Shown here in pieces: positions 1 to 7,999 of a stretch of 10,000 nucleotides of DNA. A program made the position numbers and the translations under genes. Position 1 is the stretch's first letter. Each line of letters starts with the position of its first letter. The stretch comes from Trachelipus rathkii (lineage: Eukaryota > Arthropoda > Malacostraca > Isopoda > Trachelipodidae), in NCBI GenBank assembly GCA_015478945.1, contig JABUQX010059964.1, positions 30,001-40,000 on the forward strand. The letters are read 5' to 3'. Under the pieces are notes generated by a model that was given only the letters and a program-made list of their open reading frames with translations, did not search any database and was not told the origin of the DNA.

Positions 1-249
1 AATTTGGTGAGAGGATTCAGAGTTGAATTTCTAGAAAGACTTGATATGGGAATCTGTGGGAGTTTGCTCCGGCACCGGTGCTGGAAGCCACTGCGTGCGA
101 GTAATAACAGTCGTATAAAACAATGTGGTGTCCTTATATGGCTTTATCGATGTCGTAGAGTCGAATTAATGGTTTAAAATCCGTATAGGGTGCCCTAGGA
201 CCCCCCCATTATGGGTGGTCTCGACTTGAAAAAAAGAGCACAGAATTCA
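1..249. other. Left flank, probably host DNA outside the element
   Basis: This stretch has no counterpart in the right terminal repeat, whose match to the left side stops near position 250. One plus-strand frame is open from base 1 to a TAA at 175-177 (58 codons) and enters from outside the window, but I do not recognise the product and it may be chance. A C7 run lies near 200 and an A7 run near 229. The element tip could be a few bases further left than 250, because the right copy is cut by the window edge. Polintons usually begin with 5'-AG, and an AG occurs at 243-244. No target-site duplication can be checked here. Confidence 0.6.
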
Positions 250-1226
250 AAACAGAGGTCGAAGGGAGGGAATGAAGAAGAATGAAAGAATGAATAAGGA
301 GGGAAAGAATGAAGAAGGAATCTGACTCAGAGGAGTAGAAGTTGACAGCTGCACTGGTGCTGGCTCTGGTGAGGTGTCGATTTATTAAATATTTGTATAA
401 TAATACAATATTTGTGTTAAAATATATGTTTATAAGGATGTAGAGTTCGACTAAGGGTGTTTGAGACTCTCCCTCATGAGCAAGAAGGTAGCGTCATCAG
501 GCTCCCTGTTCGATGCGGGGGGCGCGGCCCGCAGGCGCGCCAGGCCAGGCAATCCACCTGCGAAAACCGGCGGCGTGGCGCGCGCCCACAGGCGCTGCCC
601 ACCGGCGCGATCCGACGGCGTGTGCGTGCCCGCCGGCGCGATCCGACGCGTTCGAGCACCCACAGGCGCGATCCGACACGGGAGGGGTGCGTGCGTGCAC
701 CCCCTCGCGTATCGCATGTACGATCCGGTACGAGAATGCAAACGTGTTCTGTTTTCAACTTAATTTTTTATTATTTTTAAACTTTTCATGTTCATAACGT
801 AAAAATTCAATCTATTGATTCAAGTCATATTTTCTTTTGTATAAATAAGTTTTTTTAAAAAAAAAAAAAAAGCGGGAAAAAGAAAACAAGTTTTTATTTT
901 AAAGCCTTTATAACATAAGAGCAAACTACATAATCGTTAACATATAAATTTTTAGCATCAAAATATTTACAATTTTATTAAAAGAAAACATTATTTAAAA
1001 AACATTTAATGAAATAAATACAGTATATACACCACATAAATTAGAACTGATAGGTTTTACAGGAAAATATAAGGTCTTCAGAATTGAACATTATTATAGT
1101 TAAAAAAGATGTTACATAATGATACTAAACATAAAAATATAATGCAGAGAGCAAGGAAATAAACCAACATTATTTTATTCTTATTACCACAGGCTTATCC
1201 AATGTCCATTGCTTGAAACATCCCGG
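250..1226 (+). repeat. Left terminal inverted repeat (~980 bp)
   Basis: Aligning this stretch by eye with the reverse complement of 9055-10000 gives a continuous match from near base 250 to CCCGG at 1222-1226. From about 291 to 468 the two copies look identical. Inward of that there are many one- to few-base indels and some substitutions. Parts in order are a purine-rich GAA/GGA stretch (about 258-320), an AT-rich stretch, a CpG-rich core (about 505-715) and an AT-rich inner half. Short open frames across 451-797 arise from the GC-rich core; they occur in several frames at once and are not credible genes. AATAAA-type sequences on the minus strand could end leftward transcripts, but this is only a possibility. 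Confidence 0.92.
607..678 (+). repeat. GC-rich 30-bp tandem repeats in left TIR core
   Basis: The decamer GCGATCCGAC recurs at 607-616, 638-647 and 668-677, a spacing of 31 and 30 bp. The spacers between copies are GC-rich and diverged. The right TIR carries the matching array in inverted orientation at 9601-9690. The array sits in an otherwise strongly AT-rich element, so its CpG content is a sharp compositional break. A role such as protein binding, promoter or replication end structure is possible but not shown. Confidence 0.85.
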
Positions 1227-1244
1227 TAAAGTTTTTAAAGAAAA

Positions 1245-1335
<91 letters not shown>

Positions 1336-1504
1336 CAAAAAAATAAAAATAAAATAAAAACAACAAAAAAAAAAAGAAATTATTCATTAAAATATAAGAC
1401 CAGAGTCGGTATCCAATTTCACAGAACAGAGTTCATTACATGCGAATACACTCTAAAAATCTTCTTTCGTTTCCAAGGCATTTAATATTTCTTCTCATTC
1501 ATCA
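1227..1504. repeat. Poly(A) tract of 87 A and A-rich flank between left TIR and capsid gene
   Basis: A pure A run spans 1247-1333, followed by CCC and an A-rich stretch to about 1378. It begins about 20 bp inside the inner end of the left TIR. The rest, to 1504, is AT-rich and holds no recognisable gene; it is the 3' flank of the leftward major capsid pseudogene. In the leftward sense the tract reads as T87, so it is not a poly(A) tail of that gene. A rightward retroposed tail is conceivable, but no retrogene body lies to its left. Confidence 0.85.
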
Positions 1505-2761
1505 TTAATAATTCAAGATTATATTTCGTGTTCTATCAATCTCGATGATTTGAGGATGTTCCAGATACACCAGAACTGAGATTGAGGATGTCAAACTTTG
1601 ACCAAATTTGAGACTCAGTCCTAAAGTTCCTTTTCTTAGGATATTGAGATGATAAGCATTACAAGCTGAAAGATCAGCAGTGAGATAGTATGCATATAAA
1701 TTACTGTTTTCAGCATAATTCTTGAGATCAACACCCGTACCGTTATCGCTGCATGATACCGTATTGGCAAATAAATCGTAAAAAGGCCGTGAGCATGGGA
1801 ATGTGAGTCTTATATATCATCTCATAATAACGGACGTTAAGTTGACCATTCACATGAAACTGACCCCTCTAAGCCGAAATGGTAAATTTAAAGGGTGAAT
1901 TTCCATAGTTTCCAGGAATACCGCGTACGTTCTACAAATTCCTATTATTTACCTTCTAAGTAAGCTCCCATTGACTATGTTAGGTATATTAATGCTCGAT
2001 AACCTTGGTAAAGTTAAAAATTTTAGTTTCAATTCTCTTGTTTGGATATTTTGCTGTTTCGGTCAAAAGAGATTTCTCTATTTCCATTTGTTTAATGGGA
2101 GATAATTTCACTTTACGTACATAAAGATATGCGTCCAGTAATTTAAAGATAGGCTTTGGTGCCGTAGTTGTTGCTAAAAGAGCACTTTTAACATTAAGAG
2201 CAAATTCAGGTGTAGATCTAGTTAACCTGATACGCGTATCCACAGATGGTAGAATAAGTCTTTCCTGAGAGAATATATCACCATTTACCCGTCCATAATA
2301 TTCATAGGTGTTATTTTTAGATTTACCAGCATGGGTTCTGTGGTTCTCTACATCTTTTAAATTGTAAAATCCACATGATTGTAGATGAGATTTTCCTTCG
2401 CAATTCTTGAGAATAATTTAATTAAAGTTTTAATATAACTTCGATAAGGGTAACTTGCAGCACATGTACAAACGAATGTTTCATTTAAAAATACCTCAAG
2501 TTGATTAAAACACGTATACAGGAAATTTGTTTCGGTGGATACTATGTGTTCGGTTCCTGTGAGATCTGAACCATCTTCGTTTACTAACTTGGTCTTTAGA
2601 TATAAAAACACATTTGAGGGGTCAAGATATTGATCAGAATTACCAGGAATATTGAAATCGAGAGGTACATCTGTATTTGTGATTGAGTGAACGGGATTAA
2701 TACTAATAAAGTTGGATTCATTCACACTAATCTGTGTAGGGTTCACAGAGAAGAGATCCAA
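1505..2761 (-). pseudogene. Major capsid protein (double jelly-roll), frameshifted
   Basis: This would be the main shell protein (hexon-like) of the Polinton virion, about 419 codons if intact. The N-terminal fragment (2761 to about 2370) begins with MDLFSV and contains FNQLEVFLN and SYPYRSYIKTLI, the conserved start of this family. The next fragment (about 2370 to 1989) carries GRVNGDIFSQERLIL, RIRLTRS and AYLYVRKVKLSP. The final frame (about 1830 to 1505) has LYAYYLTADLS and ends in EIDRTRN shortly before TAA at 1505-1507, as in relatives. Lesions seen are a one-base shift near 2370 in a T run, a stop at 1989-1991 beside a frame change, and further breaks between about 1980 and 1830. The start codon reads TTG at 2759-2761, probably a mutated ATG. 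It follows the small pVI-like gene, a usual capsid-cluster order. Family assignment is firm; loss of function is likely unless the indels are read errors. Confidence 0.9.
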
Positions 2762-2945
2762 TTGCTCTTACAACAGTCTGGGCTGGAGGGATGGAGGAAA
2801 TGCATCTTGCTGGGTACAATCACAGGTCGTATAATTGAGGAGAGATTTGTTAAACATTCTTATATACAAATGTTACATGTTGTCACTTGTTTATGTAAAA
2901 TAATGTTCGTCATCATCATTTATATTAAAGGGTCAAACACATCAA

Positions 2946-3281
2946 TCACTTTTTCTTTAATGGACCTTTCCTATTCTTCTTTATAGGTTTTTTACGGTGA
3001 CCTACACCTTGACCAGTCATCTTACGGCGTCGTATTTTTCGTTTAACATCATCTAACATTTCATCAGAAAGCATCGGCTAGTCGTCGTTTTACAGCTGTT
3101 CGAGGATCAACACCTCATATATCTTGGAAAGTTTATACCGTCCTAGCTGCTTTTTAGCAGATTTACCTCCTGATTAAACAGAGGGATGGGCCCGTTCTTG
3201 AACAACGAGCCAAAAAAAAAATCCACCTAAACCATACCCCCTCTGCATTCTTGACCCCCTGAAGACTCGTTTCTTTTCCAT
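2946..3281 (-). pseudogene. Small basic, glycine-rich pVI/pX-like virion protein, frameshifted
   Basis: A start at 3281 (an in-frame ATG also lies at 3246-3248) opens a frame with QRGYGLGGFF, the glycine-rich amphipathic N-terminus typical of the small Polinton protein often compared with adenovirus pVI or pX. After a frame change near 3160 the sequence shows GGKSAKKQLGRYKLS, and after another near 3115-3060 the basic C-terminal part KRKIRRRKMTG, ending in a lysine-rich tail at TGA 2946-2948. About 110 codons in total. It lies 12 bp downstream of the penton stop, so the two were probably co-expressed. In relatives this protein is thought to be a membrane-active or DNA-condensing virion component; that role is inferred from composition and position, not proven. 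At least two frameshifts break the frame. Confidence 0.72.
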
Positions 3282-3293
3282 TATTATTATTAT

Positions 3294-4224
3294 TTAACGG
3301 AGCTTCCTTCTTATATGTACTTTACACACAGCTGTTCCAGTCGTGAATGGGTACGGCTTACCTTCTACATCTCTTTATATAAATACGAATCGAACTCAGT
3401 TGGGTCTTACTCAAGGGTAAGTAGTGAACATTAGGAAAACTTATAACTCTTTTACCTTTAGGAAAATGAACTACTCTTAACAAAGAGGCTTTAGTATTCC
3501 CCACGTACTGGTGATCTATAATATCTGTATAAACATAGGCCATACCAGGATCCTGAAACATCTTAGTAGGCAAGCATACAAAATGTAATGAAGTCTTGGT
3601 GTCATTTTTTGTGACATACTCTTCCATCGTTGGTATATAATGCGCAATTAGATCCTTTTAGAGATGTGATATATTTTCCCGATATTTGTTATACATGTGA
3701 GTAACAACAATTAACGAAACCAAGTTGAAGGGCAGAAAATAAATTAAACTTATATCTTTCAGGGTCACATGCTCATGAGGATTTTAAGGGATTTAACCGT
3801 TATCTTCGCTAACGGATTTATTAACAAGAAACACTAAATCTTGACATATTTGACTTGCTTCAAATTTTTTGTTTAAGTCTATGAACACCTCGGTAATCGA
3901 TTTATAGAGACCGTGGTTTATTACATAATTTTCAGACACATACTCTCTGCTGCCTCGTTTGATGGTCGCCATATCAGCGTTAATTTTTAATACATTTTTA
4001 ACATTATCAACATTTCTATATATCGTAAAAGCCAAATATGATTCAGGCCTATTCTCTATACCACCATCGAGAATTATTTCACTTAATCCTGCTTCATACA
4101 TTTCTCGATCAAAAGTTATAGGGTTCAATAATTGAGTTGTATAGTCTGATATTTTATTTTCCGGATGTAGATCCATAGAAGCCGATGAGGGCAGCGTTAA
4201 ATAGAAATGATCTTCACTCTCCAT
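3294..4224 (-). pseudogene. Penton / minor capsid protein (single jelly-roll), frameshifted
   Basis: This would be the vertex protein of the virion, about 310 codons. The N-terminal part (4224 to 3793) begins MESEDHFYLTLPSSASMD and continues into EAGLSEIIL, the characteristic opening of Polinton minor capsid proteins. The middle (about 3790-3630) is broken: a stop at 3793-3795 is followed by family-like segments in other frames, including a stretch resembling the usual LGF region. The C-terminal part resumes at 3627 with YVYTDIIDHQYVG and HYLPLSKTQ. After a further shift near 3370 it ends in YPFTTGTAVC at TAA 3294-3296. It starts 18 bp after the integrase stop and is followed by the pVI-like gene, so the leftward genes look like one closely packed unit. 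Assignment rests on motif recognition and gene order. Confidence 0.85.
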
Positions 4225-4242
4225 GTTCCCAACGTAAACTGA

Positions 4243-5314
4243 TCAATGTTTCTTAATATCGCTAGCATTTATATAACTGTTAAACTTCATAGGGTAACCT
4301 ACCCATTTGACAAGATACTGTCTATTTTTACCTTTCCCTTTAGATCCTACTATTTTTTCTATTTTATACTCATGACTCTTAGGATCAAATTGTATTTTCT
4401 GTATTTCTTGTTTATAGAAGCCTCCTTTTATTTTTTCTCCGTCTAAATCCTCTAGATAGTATAATTTTAACCTGTCTCTAGGGAATTGTCTGATAGCATC
4501 GACTTTAAAAACTTCTCTCGACCATCCAGCTTCATACCCTTTTCTGAAATTTTCATCAGTCCTGGATACTCTCACATAGTCTCCTACTTTAATGCCTGTG
4601 TTATCTTTTATTTTTCCCTTTGGGTTGATAGGTACAAACGGTTTTGTCTTTACCATCTCTATAGGGGTATTCTTAAGTGTTCTATGATGAGACCTATTAT
4701 AAGAGTAAGCCAAGTCCTGTACTATATCAATATATTTAAATGTATTCATCTTCGTGAAATACCTATGCATTCTTTCTTTTATAGTTCTTTGTACTCTTTC
4801 AACTATGGCAGCTTTGTTTACGGAAAATGTGTTGTAAATACCCTATATCATTACTCCAGTAACTTATTTTCTTGAAACTCCTTGCCTAAAACTCTGTACC
4901 CTTATCTGTCCATATCATTTTGGGATATCTGTCATCCTTATTTATAATTTCTCTGACTGCTGTAGCAACAGTCTTTGATTTTTTATCTTTTAAAACCCTT
5001 AACCATAAGTATCTGGAATATACATCTATCGCAAAAAGAATATACCGATACCCCTCATTGTAAGATTTATATTTTATCATATCGGTCAAGTCTAGTTGCC
5101 ATACGCTATCTAAATGGTGGGCTATAGTTTTCCGTGTAGGAAATTTTTTTCGTATAGGTTTATGAAGGGTAAAAGCATCCTCACCTTCTAAATATTTTTT
5201 CAATTCTTTTTTATTAATTTGAGAAAACTTTGAAGCAAACCTTGAAAAACCACCGTAACTGTTTGGCTGTTTCACATCAAAGTAATATTTATCGACCGCT
5301 TCCTTGACCTCCAT
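4243..5314 (-). pseudogene. Retroviral-type DDE integrase with C-terminal chromodomain-like tail
   Basis: The product would join the TIR ends to host DNA in the nucleus. It is about 357 codons from ATG at 5312-5314 to the stop at 4243-4245. The N-terminal part has YYFDVKQPNSYGGFSRFA and FTLHKPIRKKF, as in Polinton integrases. The catalytic core shows the first Asp in WQLDLTDM, the second in WTDKGTEF, and the Glu in KAAIVERVQRT near 4800, so all three DDE residues are present. The tail contains SRTDENFRKGYEAGWSREVF and a chromodomain-like YLVKWVGYPMKFNSYI near the C-terminus, a known feature of these integrases. Lesions are a TAG at 4886-4888 right after the second Asp motif and a one-base shift near 4841-4843 in a short C run; otherwise both halves are open. 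This is the best preserved gene in the leftward block. Confidence 0.93.
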
Positions 5315-5543
5315 GACTCACAATGACATTAACCAATAAAAAATTTTATTCATTTATATTGAAGGTTATATAAAAAATCAGATGTATATATGAAGTATTT
5401 TATTTTTAATTACAAAATAATATTAACTATTTTAAATTACAAGTCTAAAACATGACATATGTCTACAGAAAGATAACATAGAATATATACATAATTTTAA
5501 ATTACAAATAATACAATCATATAAAAAAAATCATAATAAATAA
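5315..5543. other. AT-rich spacer between integrase and polyQ gene
   Basis: No gene is visible here. The sequence is very AT-rich, with several short repeats of the type AATTACAAATAATA and AAATTACAAG. It is the only sizeable gap inside the leftward gene block and could hold the 3' end of the polyQ gene transcript and a promoter for the integrase group, but no clear signal can be named. Confidence 0.5.
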
Positions 5544-6271
5544 TCAGATGCTAATCCATTTTGATACTTTGTATGGATTTTTTCTTATTCGACCCGCTCT
5601 TGAACGTAATGTGCTTCTATTTATCAACTTTGATCTATCCGATGCAAAAGAAGTACCAGCAGGACTTGCATCAGGTCTAGGCGTTAATGGAATATTATCC
5701 AGATCCGCTAATCTTTGTTTATTCATGATTAAACTTCTTGGAAAATTAATAGTCTGAAGTTCTTGTTTGATCCTGTTCCATCCTGTCACTGGAGCTTTCT
5801 TCCATTCACGTGAGAGATCAGATATCAAGTCAACAATATTCGATCCAAGTATTGTTTCTCCATCAATAATGATTTGGCCGAGATCATCCCATGTAATCTG
5901 ATCTTTTAAAATATTATATAGAGCTATACCCGTTTTCTTACTCCTCACTGGTAAGCTTTCTTTGAGTATATGTCTAAAATTAGCTTCTCTTTTCACCATG
6001 GGTTTAGTATCTGTTGTTAGAGCTGCATCTTCCTTGGGTGATTTTAATAAAACTTTTAAATCTACTAATTTTTGTATAGCGTTTTGATATAGGATTCTTT
6101 TTTTCATGAATGTTAACATCAGAGTTTAATATTTGACACAATTCCTTCTCGTAATTATTTATCTGTTCAACTTGAGGATCATATAAACTCAAAGGTTGCT
6201 GTTGAATCATTGGGTGATAAGGATTATATCCGATCTGACGCTGCTGAATGTCTGATTGAGGCTGTTCGAAC

Positions 6272-6302
<31 letters not shown>

Positions 6303-6453
6303 GCTGTTGCTGTTGTTGTGGCGTTGTTGTTGCTGCTGCTGTTGTTTGCTGTTGTTGTTGTTGCTGTTGTTGTTGTTGTAGAGGTAAGGTTTCTGTGTTA
6401 TATTTCAGCTTCTCATAATCGTTGTAGGGTAAAACCACTACCTTCTTCATCAT
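5544..6453 (-). pseudogene. Polinton-type structural/accessory protein with polyQ tracts, one frameshift
   Basis: The first frame starts at an ATG pair (6453-6448) with MMKKVVVLPYNDYEKL, then two glutamine runs, then LYDPQVEQINNYEKELCQIL. The second frame (to 5544) holds YQNAIQKLVDLK, ILKDQITWDDLGQIIIDG and GSNIVDLISDL, ending in a basic serine/arginine-rich tail. I recognise this pattern as a protein common in Polintons and adintovirus-like elements; its function is not established, and a virion or core role is only a guess. About 300 codons. The sole break is near 6100, where an A7 run in the sense strand is one base too long for the second frame. The start ATG overlaps the TGA of the preceding small gene (ATGA), which suggests coupled translation or a polycistronic layout. 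Upstream open codons to 6465 use a non-ATG start and are not preferred. Confidence 0.72.
6271..6378 (-). repeat. CAA/CAG trinucleotide repeat coding for two polyQ runs
   Basis: In the coding sense, 6378-6346 reads 11 glutamine codons and 6318-6271 reads 16, mostly CAA with scattered CAG. A short threonine/alanine stretch ending in proline (6345-6319) separates them. The repeat interrupts are themselves one-step slips of the same triplet, so the whole 108 bp looks like expansion of one CAA/CAG seed. On the plus strand it produces a polyvaline open frame that is only a shadow. Confidence 0.95.
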
Positions 6454-6690
6454 TGAGCAAGCCACTTGGTTATCAAAGAGGCTATAACGGAAAAGAGTAA
6501 AGGTAGGAACACACCTCCGCCTTTCTGTAATAGCTTCTTTTTATTTTTAAGTTCTTGCGTTACCAGCAAGTTTTTAATGATGTTTCTGTGACGCGTACTT
6601 CACATTTCTGAGCCTTTTTAAAGGAACATTTTCCTTTATAGATTTAGCATACCTTCAGCTAACATTGTATAAACTTTCATTCTTCACAGA
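6450..6690 (-). pseudogene. Small basic protein with hydrophobic C-terminal segment, broken
   Basis: The C-terminal 50 codons are open from 6599 to TGA 6450-6452: a lysine-rich stretch (ELKNKKKLLQKGGG) followed by a hydrophobic segment (VFLPLLFSVIASLI). Just upstream, in another frame, GNVPL-like and basic residues (NVPLKRLRNVKYA, about 6635-6580) match the layout of a small conserved Polinton protein that precedes the polyQ-type gene in relatives. At least one frameshift near 6580 and stops further upstream destroy the N-terminal half, so the original start is not visible and the upper boundary is approximate. Its stop overlaps the next gene's ATG. The composition suggests a DNA-binding or membrane-active virion component; function is unknown. 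Confidence 0.6.
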
Positions 6691-6774
6691 CCAGTTTACG
6701 TTTTTCAGGAAAGTTACAGGGTTTTAAATTTTCTCAATTAAAGAGGTAATAATCTGCTACTTAGAGTACTATTA

Positions 6775-7380
6775 TCAGGTAGTTATACTGTCTCCAATCT
6801 CGAGGGGTAAGATATTTGTACGCAGTAACACTCTATGCGTGTTCTTAGGATGAAGCTCACAAAGTAAATAACCATGAGGTATAGATGTAACTTCTTTATA
6901 TACTTTTAGGAACTCTTTACGTTGAGTAGGGAACATTTGGGTAGCCACAACATTGACCTGACTCATATCCCTTCTTTGTGTAAACAAGATTAAATACTGT
7001 GTGTTTAAAGACACATTCCTCATATACTTATTCTGATGAAAGAGATATTCTGGGTTATAAAAAACACTGTGATGTTTAAATGATGCGAGTAAACTGTGAA
7101 AGTTTCGGCTATAGCCTCATTCAATTTATGCATCAAATCATCAAGGATTATAATTTTGTCCTGGTAAACATTGAAGAGCTTTTATGTCATATAACCCTTC
7201 ATGAAATTCGATTACATCTTTGTAGTCTTTAAACTTTTCTTGGTAAACACTGTAACACCATATGATTTTAACAGGCTTTTGTTCGAAAATCTCGACCTCT
7301 TTTAAAATGTTGTAATAAACAGAAAGTTTTCCCACACCTGTAGGACCAAGAACACAAGACAAGTAGCAGAGCCGGAACAT
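6775..7380 (-). pseudogene. FtsK/HerA-type genome-packaging ATPase, frameshifted
   Basis: This would be the motor that drives DNA into the capsid. The first frame has the Walker A motif GPTGVGK (about residues 12-18 from 7380) followed by KIIWCYSVYQ, typical of the family. After a frame change near 7160 comes Walker B, IIILDDLM (Asp pair at 7137-7142), then SHHLNITVFFITQN with the usual sensor glutamine. After a second change near 7045 the C-terminal part reads SLNTQYLILF, ATQMFP, PHGYLLCEL and LRTNILP. About 202 codons, close to a full-length but compact ATPase. The ATG at 7378-7380 leaves only about 11 residues before Walker A, so a slightly longer N-terminus may have been lost. It is the first gene of the leftward block. 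Confidence 0.9.
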
Positions 7381-7510
7381 AAATTACCCAACGTCCTTTC
7401 TGATTGATACCTTGATCCACTAATCGAATAAGAAAGGTTGCGTTTTATGTTATTTAAATGGTTGTTAACTCAATTTCTTACTCTTTTTATGTTATAACTT
7501 ACAAATTTAC

Positions 7511-7670
7511 ATTTTTTACATACTCTAAAATCAGTAAATCATTAATCTCAAACCCCATCGCCACCATCCAGCACCACCTATCCACTGTGATCTATTGATC
7601 TATTGATTTAAGTCAAATTTTTTTTACTAAATTTGTAACGTTTTTACATACCCTAAATCAATACATTCAT
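7511..7670 (+). repeat. Direct repeats with TIR-related motifs
   Basis: TTTTTTACATACTCTAAAAT near 7513 and GTTTTTACATACCCTAAATC at 7640-7659 are similar, and each is followed by an A/T-rich AATCATT or ATTCAT stretch. The reverse complement of the second appears in the right TIR at about 9446-9463. TCTATTGATTTAAGTCAAAT (7600-7619) resembles 811-830 of the left TIR. A common binding site or an ancestral duplicate of TIR sequence would explain this. Confidence 0.6.
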
Positions 7671-7885
7671 CTTTAGGGTTATTCAGAAAACGAAATAACA
7701 AACAACCTTAGTCCAGTGTAAAGAAATTATGAAAAAAAAGATAAGAATGGTTAAAAAATGTAGACCTAAGGTTACATTACAAGAGAAATCCATTAGGGAT
7801 AAGAAAAAAAAACATAACATTACGCAATAGTTATAAGCCACGCCCCTTCATTCTTGTTAAGGCTACCGTTTTAGGGTTAGCGATG

Positions 7886-7891
7886 TATAAA
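7886..7891 (+). promoter_or_regulatory. Possible TATA box for the rightward ORF pair
   Basis: TATAAA lies about 110 bp upstream of the ATG at 8000, which fits initiation near 7915 and a short leader. It overlaps a 29-codon open frame (ATG 7883, TAG 7970-7972) in the same phase as the 8000 gene, which could equally be an upstream ORF or a broken N-terminal piece. In such AT-rich DNA the motif alone is weak evidence. Confidence 0.3.
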
Positions 7892-7999
7892 CCGGTTTTT
7901 GCATCATCTTTTGTTAATTGTGTGAAGAAGGATTACATTCTCTCTAAAAGAGGGATAGGAAGCTCACACTAGTTGAAGGTCCGACATTAAACTATAAAC

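Larger units (their letters stand above)
7381..7999. promoter_or_regulatory. Gene-free divergent region between the leftward block and the rightward ORF pair
   Basis: No credible gene is visible over about 620 bp. Because transcription diverges from here (ATPase leftward, PC4-like pair rightward), it is the natural place for a two-way promoter. Direct repeats of a TTTTACATACYCTAAA-type sequence occur at about 7513-7530 and 7640-7656, and TCTATTGAT repeats at 7591-7610. Both motif types recur in the terminal repeats. The rest is AT-rich, with an oligo(A/T) bias. Confidence 0.55.

Noticed and set aside
451..797. Overlapping open frames of 67-107 codons on both strands in the left TIR, and similar ones at 9514-9792
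   Set aside because: They lie in the GC-rich core where stops are rare, occur in several frames at once, show low-complexity Arg/Pro/Ala composition and are not kept between the two TIR copies.
1247..1333. Poly(A) tract as the tail of a retroposed gene or LINE/SINE
   Set aside because: The sequence immediately to its left is TIR matched at the other end, so no retroposed body precedes it.
2687..2986. Plus-strand frame of 99 codons over the start of the capsid gene
   Set aside because: It overlaps the clear minus-strand capsid N-terminus and the pVI-like tail and has no recognisable motif.
4486..4875. Plus-strand frame of 129 codons
   Set aside because: It is antisense to the integrase C-terminal part, with Phe/Tyr/Ser-rich composition typical of an AT-rich shadow.
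6090..6125. Programmed ribosomal frameshift at the A7 run in the polyQ gene
   Set aside because: The needed shift is the simple result of one extra A, and many other genes here carry similar one-base breaks, so mutation or read error is the simpler reading.
6210..6500. Plus-strand frame with long polyvaline runs
   Set aside because: It is the antisense shadow of the CAA/CAG polyQ repeat.
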